A DNA stretch of 64,000 bases, from assembly GCA_016931965.1 (NCBI GenBank), contig JAFGDT010000079.1, positions 1-64,000 of the forward strand, in the 5' to 3' direction. The stretch comes from a bacterium. Its GTDB lineage: Bacteria > Zhuqueibacterota > QNDG01 > DSAB01. Within the stretch, counting starts at the first letter, position 1; every line of letters begins with the position of its first letter. A program made the translations under genes and the position numbers. Below are positions 1 through 8,209 of this stretch, piece after piece. Under the pieces are notes generated by a model, which worked only from the letters and a program-made list of their open reading frames with translations, had not been told where the DNA came from and searched no databases.

Positions 1-79
1 AATCTAAAAAACAAGTGGTAATTAATGCGTAGATATATTATTTTTGATTTAAGAATCCCTCTCCTATGGTCATATGATA

Positions 80-2377
80 CTATTTCATTAGAATCAATTT
101 TCGTGAATCAAACACTCCATTTGCCTGAAGAGAGAGGAAGTAAATCCCGCTGGACAATTCATCCGCCTGAAATATACAGGTGTGACGTCCGCTGAGATAA
201 TCGTTGTCCACCAGTGTTTCCATTTTCTGACCCAATGTGTTGTATACAACCAACGTGACATGACCCGCTTTATTCAGATCAAAGATGATTGTTGTCGATG
301 AATTAAATGGATTCGGGCAAATGGTATGAATCCTGTTATTGGATATAAATTCGGCAGGATGGTTCTCTTCCACTGAGGTCGGTCCCTCTGTCATTTTAAA
401 AATTTCAAAATGGGTATGATCCAGGAAGTAGATTAAACCATTGGTAACGACCACATCATGGGCCAGTGCGCCGGGTGTTTTGTGATAGGCGACTTCCACA
501 GGAGCCGTCGGATCGGAAACATCGAACACGTGTAAACCGATCTGCCCCGTATCACTGACATAGACAGAATCTCCCCAGACCGCCACGTGATTGGCCATCT
601 CCAGGATCTGGTCATGAAATCCAACTTCCACTGGGGCTGATGGATTTGAGACATCGATAATCCGAAGCCCTTTATCGGCATCCGCAATGTAGACGTAGTG
701 ATGATCAGACGATATATCAGCCCACATGGCTTCACCGGGTGTCGGACAACTTGCCACTTCCATTATATTGGAAGGATCCGATACGTCCAGCACATAGAGG
801 CCGAAAGCGCGATCGGGAGCGAAGAGATAAGGCCATGCAATTTTTACATTGGTTACGCCGAAATCCTGATTGGTTATGGCATCCCATAAAGTCCAGTTGT
901 CCAGGGGGATTGGTTGATCGATTTGTGTGACATCATAAATTTCAACGCCCCCCAGGGCACAGGCAACAAATGCATAGTTATTGTAGCATTCCACATTGAA
1001 GGGTATTCCGGAATATCCCGGAGGTGCAGACCAGTAAGCAATCTCCGTTGGATTTGTGGGATCAGATATATCCAGCACACTCACACCACCATCGTGATTG
1101 ACCTTTACTCCAGGAACGTAGAGATGGTTGCCATGCACAGAGATCTGTTTAATCGGGCTTTCAGGGAATTTTAATGCAGTCACCTCGATAGGTGATGAAG
1201 GATTTGAGACATCGTAAACCACCAGGTTATCCATATAGGTTCCGACAAAGGCGTGATTTCTCGATACGGCCAGACCCGAGGTAAGATCGTATGGATCATA
1301 TATTGTGGTCTCTGAGATGGAGTCGGGAGCAGTAATTTCCACAATATGTAATCCCTCTTTGCCGCCGGCGATGCAACCGCATTCGTTGCAGAAATCAAAA
1401 CCGTAAAACCACCTTATTCCCAATATATCATTTGAGCCGATTTTTACAGGTGTTTCGGGATTGGATACATCAAGTATGATCATTGTGACCAGTGTATCTC
1501 TGGCCTGCAAGTAATGTAGTCGATCATCAAAAGCTTTCATGCGAGAATACTGTACATCTGTTTGATGATGAGGGAACGAGCCGATTTCTTCAATATTGGA
1601 AGCATCGGAAACATTTAGAATACGAATACCAAAATTGGAATCGGTGATGATGACAGTGTCTCCGTGGGCTGCTACATGATGGATAAAAGTTGCTCCACCC
1701 TGTGGAGCATAACTGCCGAGTTTGATTGCGGAGACTGGGTCGGTCACATTAAAGATAATCAGGGAATCATTATCGGCGACATAAGCCCTGTTTTCGGAGA
1801 CAACCACTTCATGTGCCATACCCGGTGTTGCGAAGGAACCGATTTCAATCGGTTGCGCTGGATCGGACACGTCAATGACAATGACCTCCGATAATCCCAC
1901 ATCTTCGAAAGCCGTCACATAGACATCATCTCCTTCCACGAACAGACTGGTGCAGTTATCGGGCAGGGATATATATCCCATCTGTCTGGGAGCACAGGGA
2001 TCGGATGTATCATAGACGTACAGCCTGTAATGCGCAAATGACCAGGTACCGTCGAAATATAATACATAAGCACGATCGCCCGATACCCGAATTATGTCCG
2101 ACATCCAGCTCCATACGCCGGGACAAGGATCGGTGTTGATGGCAAATCCAACTTCAACCGGTGCAGCCGGATTGGACAGGTCCAGTACACGCATGCCTGA
2201 ATTAAGGCCTGAGGAAAGATAAGCATAGTTACCGGACAAGGTCACATCATACGCTTCTTCAACAAAATCGTGCACTTCACCCAACATGATGATATTCAGG
2301 CTGTCCTGCGCAAATGCGGCAGCGCAAATCTGCAATATCAGAATTGGGCTGAAGATAAAATGGATGATGTACTTCAC
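80..2377 (-). CDS. Secreted LVIVD-repeat beta-propeller protein with T9SS sorting domain
   Basis: 765 residues. An N-terminal signal peptide ends near AAAFAQ. The body is about a dozen repeats of the LVIVD type, each with a core like VLDLSNPAAPVEVG, VIDVSDPAQPIEIG or ILDVSNPETPVKIG, which fold as beta-propeller blades. The last ~80 residues (NPFNSSTTIIFDL, then YNTLGQKMETLV and a final RKLILMK) are a type IX secretion C-terminal sorting domain. It should therefore be exported to the periplasm, moved across the outer membrane and attached or released at the surface. The start is GTG, eight bases after AAGGAG. Known for the family: LVIVD proteins are surface or extracellular and mostly of unknown function. 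No enzyme motif was seen. It lies 18 bases downstream of the DUF6064 gene, so the two may be cotranscribed. Confidence 0.85.
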   Translation of the reverse strand: MKYIIHFIFSPILILQICAAAFAQDSLNIIMLGEVHDFVEEAYDVTLSGNYAYLSSGLNSGMRVLDLSNPAAPVEVGFAINTDPCPGVWSWMSDIIRVSGDRAYVLYFDGTWSFAHYRLYVYDTSDPCAPRQMGYISLPDNCTSLFVEGDDVYVTAFEDVGLSEVIVIDVSDPAQPIEIGSFATPGMAHEVVVSENRAYVADNDSLIIFNVTDPVSAIKLGSYAPQGGATFIHHVAAHGDTVIITDSNFGIRILNVSDASNIEEIGSFPHHQTDVQYSRMKAFDDRLHYLQARDTLVTMIILDVSNPETPVKIGSNDILGIRWFYGFDFCNECGCIAGGKEGLHIVEITAPDSISETTIYDPYDLTSGLAVSRNHAFVGTYMDNLVVYDVSNPSSPIEVTALKFPESPIKQISVHGNHLYVPGVKVNHDGGVSVLDISDPTNPTEIAYWSAPPGYSGIPFNVECYNNYAFVACALGGVEIYDVTQIDQPIPLDNWTLWDAITNQDFGVTNVKIAWPYLFAPDRAFGLYVLDVSDPSNIMEVASCPTPGEAMWADISSDHHYVYIADADKGLRIIDVSNPSAPVEVGFHDQILEMANHVAVWGDSVYVSDTGQIGLHVFDVSDPTAPVEVAYHKTPGALAHDVVVTNGLIYFLDHTHFEIFKMTEGPTSVEENHPAEFISNNRIHTICPNPFNSSTTIIFDLNKAGHVTLVVYNTLGQKMETLVDNDYLSGRHTCIFQADELSSGIYFLSLQANGVFDSRKLILMK

Positions 2378-2395
2378 AATGTTTTCTCCTTATCA

Positions 2396-3028
2396 CTATG
2401 AATACTTTCTATCCATTTTCAAGATCAAGAAAGTACCGATCAAGCCTGCGAGGAAGAGGCCGATATCCTCATAAATGCCCTTGTAAATCGCCAGCAAGCT
2501 CACGATGGCGATGATGCTGGGTACGATCAGATAGTACCTAGGAAATTTTTTATCGATCATCAGGAACAGTCCGAATGTAAAGATCGCTGTGGGGCAGGGA
2601 ACCAGACCAAAAGGAAGATATTTCGGGTAACCATGTCCTATTAAGTAACCGAGTACGAGATAACCAGCCATGGAATAGATGATAAAAATGAACCCTACGG
2701 TAGAATCAAGTTTGGTTTGAGAATGGTCTGAAAGATCCGGTCTTAGCGTGCTGATCAGGAATAACAATCCCTGGATCACGCAGAGAATGCCAAAGCCGTA
2801 TGCATAACTATAATATGGGGACCAGTATATAAAGCAGAAGACAATACCGGTCCAAAGCCAGAAAAATGATAGAATCGCCGAAACGATTCTGATCGCATTT
2901 TTTGTTTTTTTGATGGTAAAAAACAGGGCAACCAATCCCAAAATAGAGGCAATGATCTGAAGCGGCCAGACGGCTAAATTGTACCGTTCAAAAGCCAGCA
3001 ATAACTCCTCAACAGTAAATGAAAACAT
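2396..3028 (-). CDS. DUF6064 family integral membrane protein
   Basis: 210 residues, almost all hydrophobic, with about six or seven predicted membrane helices. The N-terminus (FTVEELLLAFERYNLAVWPLQI) and the later GYLIGHGYP and PFGLVPCPTAIFTFGLFL segments match the DUF6064 family as I remember it. Family function is unknown. The start ATG follows AAGGAGGGAATC, a strong ribosome binding site. No catalytic motif is evident. The family call is from memory of its pattern and the role is not known. Confidence 0.7.
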   Translation of the reverse strand: MFSFTVEELLLAFERYNLAVWPLQIIASILGLVALFFTIKKTKNAIRIVSAILSFFWLWTGIVFCFIYWSPYYSYAYGFGILCVIQGLLFLISTLRPDLSDHSQTKLDSTVGFIFIIYSMAGYLVLGYLIGHGYPKYLPFGLVPCPTAIFTFGLFLMIDKKFPRYYLIVPSIIAIVSLLAIYKGIYEDIGLFLAGLIGTFLILKMDRKYS

Positions 3029-3147
3029 GATTCCCTCCTTCTCGTTTCACTTTCTGATCGATTGTGGTTTGATGTAATGATTCGATATGAGATGGATTTT
3101 TCCCCAGAAATAGGGTCATTTTCAGATTTTCATGACAAGTTGTTTTC

Positions 3148-3660
3148 TTACTGGCGCAATTGGAGAAAGAAATCTTTCGGACTCATCTGAAGTCCATTTT
3201 TTTTATCAAGTACGAAGGTGGCTATGAATCCATGCAAGTCCTGTGTGAAATGGATCTGCCAATTATCTGTGTCAACCACAATACCATCGGTTTGGCGAAG
3301 TCGAACATATACGCCTTCCTTTGCTTTTATACGATTCGTGAAACTTTTAAATGTATAGCCCGTATTGACGCGAACAGAAATCAGATCACGCTCAGAAACA
3401 CCTTCAAGTGGAACCAGGGGAGGCTCTCGTTTGAGATGGTCTTCCAAGGATCGCCTGATTTCCAACATATCCGGACTGTATTCATCTTTTGACAGATCGA
3501 TCACACCCTTTAACTCTTTTTCATAGAAAACCACTGGTAGCGCATCATGTAAATTTGAACAGGTGTAAAGCAATAGGATGATCCATATCCATCCGATCGA
3601 TAATATAATACGACTTTTTTTTATATTCTTTACCCCGACTTTTTTTAATCGTCGACGCAT
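3148..3660 (-). CDS. Hypothetical protein with N-terminal membrane anchor
   Basis: 170 residues, not recognised. A very basic N-terminus (MRRRLKKVGVKNIKKSR) precedes one hydrophobic helix (IILSIGWIWIILLLYTC), then a soluble domain of about 135 residues with mixed alpha/beta character that should face the periplasm. A Cys follows the helix, but the preceding YT does not make a good lipobox. It starts ten bases after the CDGSH gene ends, with GAAAAGAAG as a possible ribosome binding site, so it is probably the last gene of the korA operon. Weak initiation and no recognisable family keep the functional call empty. Confidence 0.55.
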   Translation of the reverse strand: MRRRLKKVGVKNIKKSRIILSIGWIWIILLLYTCSNLHDALPVVFYEKELKGVIDLSKDEYSPDMLEIRRSLEDHLKREPPLVPLEGVSERDLISVRVNTGYTFKSFTNRIKAKEGVYVRLRQTDGIVVDTDNWQIHFTQDLHGFIATFVLDKKNGLQMSPKDFFLQLRQ

Positions 3661-3670
3661 TGGCTTCTTT

Positions 3671-4366
3671 TCAATAGGTGGTTTTATCGTTTTTTTTATG
3701 AATCAATTGAATAGTTTTCTTTATTTTAAAACCGGTTTTCACATGCGATCCATCACAAAAGGGCATGTTTTGTGACCGGCCACAGCGGCAGAGGAGGATT
3801 CGGTTTCCCTTAAAAAAGAGTTCACCTTCGGGATTGGTTATTTCGACCGGTCCCTGCAGATCAAAAGGCCCGTCTTTTTTCAGTGTGATGATGAGTTTTT
3901 CCCTGTTCAGATTATTTTGAATTTTCCTCTTTAAAAGGGGTGTCCGATCACTGAAACTTGTCCTGCTATGACTGTCATCACAGAGCGGCATGATTTCCGA
4001 TTTTCCGCAACGGCAAAGTGCAATTCTTGTATCTTTTAGGATAAACGTTTCATCAAAATTTTGGATTTCGAAGTCTGCCTGGATATAGATAGGACCATCC
4101 CTACAAATAATCGCTCTGTTTTTATTAGGAACGGTTTCTTCTGGTTTCCCATCTTTCCTTTTAAAATGCAGTGCGCCGGTCGGACAGCGTAAGACTACTT
4201 CAGCCACCGTGTCTGGTTCTGCGGCATCAGCCATGATCCATGGATGTCTTGCCGGATCAAATACTTCAGGTGCACCCCGCACACATTCAGCCACGTGCGT
4301 ACATCGGTCGACCGTAAAATAGACATCGATGGTTTTACCTGGGTATTTGATCGTTTTTTCTTTCAA
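3671..4366 (-). CDS. Iron-sulfur protein: Fer4_19 domain plus two CDGSH domains
   Basis: 231 residues. Residues ~10-70 look like a divergent mono-cluster ferredoxin domain (Fer4_19) with C22, C28 and C61. Two CDGSH domains follow: C118-x-C120 ... C129-D-D-S-H133, and C193-x-C195 ... C204-D-G-S-H208. CDGSH domains bind a redox-active 2Fe-2S cluster through three Cys and one His; both copies keep all four ligands, but the first reads CDDSH instead of CDGSH. The start is TTG; the frame stays open upstream without an ATG or GTG, so TTG is the first usual start codon. Lying just downstream of a DHOD-like flavoprotein and korAB, it is likely an electron carrier or redox sensor, though the partner is inferred. 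Confidence 0.85.
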   Translation of the reverse strand: MKEKTIKYPGKTIDVYFTVDRCTHVAECVRGAPEVFDPARHPWIMADAAEPDTVAEVVLRCPTGALHFKRKDGKPEETVPNKNRAIICRDGPIYIQADFEIQNFDETFILKDTRIALCRCGKSEIMPLCDDSHSRTSFSDRTPLLKRKIQNNLNREKLIITLKKDGPFDLQGPVEITNPEGELFFKGNRILLCRCGRSQNMPFCDGSHVKTGFKIKKTIQLIHKKNDKTTY

Positions 4367-4435
4367 TGCTGTTGCTTCTGATTTTTCGGTGACTATGAGA
4401 TCAGCAACATGGTTGTCATCTATCCTTTTCCAAGC

Positions 4436-5449
4436 TCAGGGTGCTGGATCATTTTCCAACAGGTCTTTCGGATTCATTAACAGCTTGACATATTGTGCCC
4501 GTGTGTACACCCAGGGATCCTTGCTGTACTGCTTGCTCATTTTGCCCCGGAATGCATCCAAAGAACCATATCCTTTCCGTTCCATCCAGGCTTTTAAATC
4601 ATTCAACATTTTGCCGATTTGTTCCACACCGTTTTTATAGAGTGTACTTACCACCTGAACACAGGTGGCTCCGGCTAAAATCATCTTGACTATATCTTCG
4701 CCAGCGAGTATGCCTGTATTGCTGCATATATCCGCCCGGATATTTCCGGAAAGCAGTCCGGCATATCTCAAAGGGAGACGGTTGTCGGCACGCCTGCTCA
4801 AATGAAGGAGGAAAACGTTCTTCTCTCTATTGATATCGATATCGGGTTGAAAAAGCTGGTTAAACAGGACGAATCCTTTCACTCCCTCCTGATCCAGCCG
4901 GGAAATGAAATGAAGCGGATTCGTGTAGAAGGAACTGAGTTTGACGGACAGGGGGATTTTTACCTCTGTTTGGATCTGTTTCAGGATGGCAATCTGTTCC
5001 TCTTCAATGGACACGGCGTCCCTGTCAAACTGCTTTGGAGATGCGTAGAAGTTCAGCTCGAGTGCATCGATACCGGTTTCCTCCAACCGTTTGGCATATT
5101 CGATCCATGTCTCTTTGTGAACGGCATTCAGGCTGCCAATGACAGGAATCGACAGGCTTTCTTTTGTTTTTTGAACCCAGTAGAGATGTTCTTTGGGACC
5201 GGCGTGTTCCAATTCGGGGAATACGGTGATCATTTCGGGGTGACGGTAACTCGTTTTTTCACGTTCGTCATCCATTTTAAATCGTTCAAGCTGGACCTGC
5301 TCTTCGAAAAGAGATGCCGTTACAACGGCCCCTGCGCCCGATTCCTCCATTTTCTTAATGGTTTCCAGGTTCGAAGTGAGTTTGCTGGCCCCGGCGATAA
5401 TGGGATTTTTCAAAGGGATACCCATATAATTTGTCGTTAAGTCACTCAT
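4436..5449 (-). CDS. Dihydroorotate dehydrogenase-like FMN protein
   Basis: 337 residues with a TIM-barrel dihydroorotate dehydrogenase fold: the N-terminal MGIPLKNPIIAGAS, the middle ALELNFYASP and the C-terminal GAGATCVQVVSTLY-like phosphate-binding segment (here ILAGATCVQVVSTLYKNG). True DHODs usually have N-x-S-C/S-P-N in the middle motif; here it is NFYASP, so the pyrimidine role is doubtful. This belongs to the 'dihydroorotate dehydrogenase-like' group often found beside ferredoxin-dependent oxidoreductases. It lies 63 bases downstream of korB and 69 upstream of the CDGSH protein, so it is probably part of the same redox operon. The substrate is unknown. Confidence 0.8.
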   Translation of the reverse strand: MSDLTTNYMGIPLKNPIIAGASKLTSNLETIKKMEESGAGAVVTASLFEEQVQLERFKMDDEREKTSYRHPEMITVFPELEHAGPKEHLYWVQKTKESLSIPVIGSLNAVHKETWIEYAKRLEETGIDALELNFYASPKQFDRDAVSIEEEQIAILKQIQTEVKIPLSVKLSSFYTNPLHFISRLDQEGVKGFVLFNQLFQPDIDINREKNVFLLHLSRRADNRLPLRYAGLLSGNIRADICSNTGILAGEDIVKMILAGATCVQVVSTLYKNGVEQIGKMLNDLKAWMERKGYGSLDAFRGKMSKQYSKDPWVYTRAQYVKLLMNPKDLLENDPAP

Positions 5450-5512
5450 CTGTCTGTCCTCTTTATTTAAAATAATTCATGATTATGGTTTCAATTTATT
5501 TTTTTCATCAAT

Positions 5513-6376
5513 TTATTTTCCCATCTGATTGATGAATTTTTTGAGATGATTCAGTTCCACACGTCTGGCACTCATCGGCTTTTTGTTTTTCTTGTAGACT
5601 GTCAAATTTTCTTCAAACGGGATTCTGTCCGGATTGACATAAAAGATTCCCAGAGGCAGTTTTTCTGTTTCGGAAGCGCGTTTGAATGCTTCGAATTTGT
5701 TTTCAGGATTGTAGGTCTCTTCAAGATCGTATGTATTTTCTTTGAACCATTTGAAGGTGTTGATTTTATTGAAAGAGACGCAGGGATGAAAAACATCGAC
5801 CAGCGCATAGCCAGAATGCTGTATGGCTCTTTTCAATATGGTTTTCATTTTCTCCGGTTCAGTTGTACTTGTCCTGGCCACAAACGAACCATTCAGGGCG
5901 ATGGCCACAGCGATCGGATTGAAGGGTTCCAGAATCACACCGTTAACCTGCACGGACGTGACAAATCCGTGCTGGCTGGTCGGCGAAGCCTGTCCTTTGG
6001 TCAGTCCATAGACCATGTTGTTGTGCACGATGTTGGTAATATTCGGATTTCTTCGAATGGTGTGGATGAAATGGTTGCCGCCTTCGCCGTACATATCGCC
6101 GTCCCCGCTCTCTGCAATCACCACCAGTTCGGGATTGGCCGCTTTGATGCCGGTTGCCGGAGGAAGGGCCCTTCCGTGAAGTCCGTTGAATGCATGACAC
6201 TTCATGTAATGCGGTATCTTGGCTGCCTGGCCGATGCCGGAACAGATCACCACATCCTGGGGTCTGATTTCAAGTTCTTCGAGTGTTTCTTTCAGGACTT
6301 TATGAATTGTAAAATTGCCGCATCCCGGACACCACGCAATATCGATTTCACCCATATCATAACGGTTCTTTTTCAT
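5513..6376 (-). CDS. korB: 2-oxoacid:ferredoxin oxidoreductase, beta subunit (TPP-binding)
   Basis: 287 residues from the second of two adjacent ATG codons; AGGAGG is five bases upstream of that one, so I prefer it over the ATG three bases earlier. The TPP-binding region GDGD (91-94) followed by N119/N120 ([12 protein letters not shown]) and the N-terminal CPGCG (16-20) are typical of 2-oxoglutarate/2-oxoacid:ferredoxin oxidoreductase beta chains. With KorA it should decarboxylate a 2-oxoacid to an acyl-CoA and reduce ferredoxin, in the cytoplasm, in the reductive or oxidative TCA direction. The substrate (2-oxoglutarate rather than pyruvate or a branched-chain oxoacid) is inferred from resemblance. 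It starts nine bases after korA ends. Confidence 0.92.
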   Translation of the reverse strand: MKKNRYDMGEIDIAWCPGCGNFTIHKVLKETLEELEIRPQDVVICSGIGQAAKIPHYMKCHAFNGLHGRALPPATGIKAANPELVVIAESGDGDMYGEGGNHFIHTIRRNPNITNIVHNNMVYGLTKGQASPTSQHGFVTSVQVNGVILEPFNPIAVAIALNGSFVARTSTTEPEKMKTILKRAIQHSGYALVDVFHPCVSFNKINTFKWFKENTYDLEETYNPENKFEAFKRASETEKLPLGIFYVNPDRIPFEENLTVYKKNKKPMSARRVELNHLKKFINQMGK

Positions 6377-6385
6377 CATCTCCTC

Positions 6386-8086
6386 CTAAAGGGCCGCTTT
6401 TTTCAGTCTTTGTTCGAGTTCCTCGACAGAGAATGCCTGACCGCTGTATTTCAAAATCCGGGTCGGTATGTCGATGCCGAGCTGCGATTTCAGAATCTGT
6501 GCAAACTGGGCCGTGGCATTGTTCTCTACGATGATCAACTTTTTGGATTTCTTGATCAAGTTCATCGTTTTTGAAGGAAGCGGGTAAACCTGCTTAAAAT
6601 ACAATAGAGCGATTTTTTTATCCTTCAGTTTCTCAATGGCTTCGGCGACAATATGGGCTGTCGATCCCCAGCAGATCACCAGTGTTTCGCATGATTTTGG
6701 TCCGATCCAGTCCGGGAGGACAGCCTCCTTGATCAACGCATCCATTTTTTTAAGGCGTTTATTGACCATGCTGACGCGCAAATCAAGATCTTCGGTAATG
6801 TGGCCTTCCTCGGTGTGTTCGTCACTGTCCACCACCACAAGACCGTTTCCGTATCCCGGAATCCCCCTGGGTGAAATCCCGTTTTCCGTAAGGGCATACC
6901 GTTTGTATTTTGCATCGGTTTTGACTATATAATCCTTGTTCTTGATTTTTAAAAGATCGAATTTCGGTATATGATAGTAGGAATCGATATAGTACTGGTC
7001 CGTGAGAATGAAAACAGGGATCTGAAATCGATCGGCCAGGTCAAAGGCTTTCTGGGTCAAAACGAATCCATCTTCGAGCGTTCCTGGAGTGAATATAATC
7101 CTGGGGAATTCACCATGACCTCCGTGAAGGGCAAACAGAAGGTCCCCCTGCTCTGTCCGTGTGGGCAAACCGGTCGCCGGTCCGGGTCTCTGTGCCAGGT
7201 GGATCACGATCGGCGTTTCAAGCATGCCGGCCAGACTCAGACCCTCTGTCATGAGGGCAAATCCGCCACCCGATGTGGTGACCATGCTCCGCGCACCGGC
7301 ATACCAGGCCCCCAGGGCCATGTTGACGGCTGCAATTTCATCCTCGGCCTGTTCCGCAATCAGATCGAAAGTTTCACCATGCTGGGACAGGAAGGTCAAC
7401 ACCGGCGTGGAAGGCGTCATGGGATAAGAGGCGATGAAACGGCAGCCTCCGGCTACGGCTCCAAGACCGATGGCCTCTCCTCCATTGAGTATGATGTCGT
7501 TGTCCTTTTGGGTTTGCATCTCGATTTTGAAGTCGGATGGCAGATGGGAGCTAAAGGCCATTCCTCTGTCAACTGCCTGGATGTTTTTATCGAGGATCTC
7601 TTTTTCTTTTGCGTTGAAGATCTCTTTCACACAACTGTGTACAATGGTTTTTTTTATTTTTAAGAGTCCGGCTATGATGCCGACGACGATGATGTTGGAA
7701 TAGATTTTCCCGCCTGTTTCCTTGGCCAGTTCGGCTAAGGGCACGTCCAGAATCTGATCGCTCCACTGTGCGTCTTGTTGAAACAGGGTCTCCTTTTCAC
7801 CGATGATCTTTGTTGCCGGGGATATCCGGTATTGAACATGTTTGAAGGCTTCCCGATCCAGAGGAATCAATAGGTCCGTCCGGTCAACCAGCGCCCTGAC
7901 CGGTCTCGATGAGATCCGGATCGTTGTGGAATTGCTTCCGCCCCGGATGCGGGACATGTATTCTTTTGTGGCAAAGACAGCATAGCCCGATTTTCTGAAA
8001 ATCGATACCATCAGGTTTTCAGCTGTTTTGATGCCCTGTCCGGCCGGTCCGCAGAGAACGATGGAGATGTCTTCCCTTTTCTTCAT
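6386..8086 (-). CDS. korA: 2-oxoacid:ferredoxin oxidoreductase, fused gamma-alpha subunit
   Basis: 566 residues. The N-terminal ~190 residues are the gamma domain (GPAGQGIKTAENLM, SRIRGGSNSTTIRIS) and the rest is the alpha domain, beginning at GGEAIGLGAVAGGCRF with SYPMTPSTPV, EQAEDEIAAVNMALGAWYAGAR and QRPGPATGLPTRTEQGDL, as in KorA/OorA. Gamma-alpha fusion is the usual layout in two-subunit enzymes. The frame opens 13 codons earlier, but ATG at 8086 has GAAGGAGA a few bases upstream and starts at the conserved domain, so it is preferred. It is the first gene of the korA-korB-DHOD-CDGSH run and has a sigma-70-like promoter upstream. Confidence 0.92.
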   Translation of the reverse strand: MKKREDISIVLCGPAGQGIKTAENLMVSIFRKSGYAVFATKEYMSRIRGGSNSTTIRISSRPVRALVDRTDLLIPLDREAFKHVQYRISPATKIIGEKETLFQQDAQWSDQILDVPLAELAKETGGKIYSNIIVVGIIAGLLKIKKTIVHSCVKEIFNAKEKEILDKNIQAVDRGMAFSSHLPSDFKIEMQTQKDNDIILNGGEAIGLGAVAGGCRFIASYPMTPSTPVLTFLSQHGETFDLIAEQAEDEIAAVNMALGAWYAGARSMVTTSGGGFALMTEGLSLAGMLETPIVIHLAQRPGPATGLPTRTEQGDLLFALHGGHGEFPRIIFTPGTLEDGFVLTQKAFDLADRFQIPVFILTDQYYIDSYYHIPKFDLLKIKNKDYIVKTDAKYKRYALTENGISPRGIPGYGNGLVVVDSDEHTEEGHITEDLDLRVSMVNKRLKKMDALIKEAVLPDWIGPKSCETLVICWGSTAHIVAEAIEKLKDKKIALLYFKQVYPLPSKTMNLIKKSKKLIIVENNATAQFAQILKSQLGIDIPTRILKYSGQAFSVEELEQRLKKAAL

Positions 8087-8142
8087 TCCGATGTCTCCTT
8101 CAATGTCTGTATTATCTAAGAACAAACTCTGTCATTTGTCCA

Positions 8143-8171
8143 ATGATACTCAATTATCGTTGAAATATCAA
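8143..8171 (-). promoter_or_regulatory. Predicted sigma-70 promoter of the korAB redox operon
   Basis: Read on the minus strand, TTGATA (8166-8171) is followed by a 17-base spacer and TATCAT (8143-8148). Both hexamers match the consensus at five and four or five positions with ideal spacing. Transcription would begin near 8136, about 50 bases before the korA ATG. Confidence 0.55.
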
Positions 8172-8209
8172 GCTGAAAATGTTTACCCAATGAATCTGTT
8201 TTTAGACGG

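Noticed and set aside
4802..5440. 212-codon plus-strand frame opposite the DHOD-like gene
   Set aside because: Shadow of the conserved DHOD-like gene; no motif.
5546..6574. 342-codon open frame on the plus strand opposite korB and korA
   Set aside because: It lies antisense to clear conserved genes, has no family resemblance, is Cys/Phe/His-rich in a way typical of reversed codons, and lacks a ribosome binding site.
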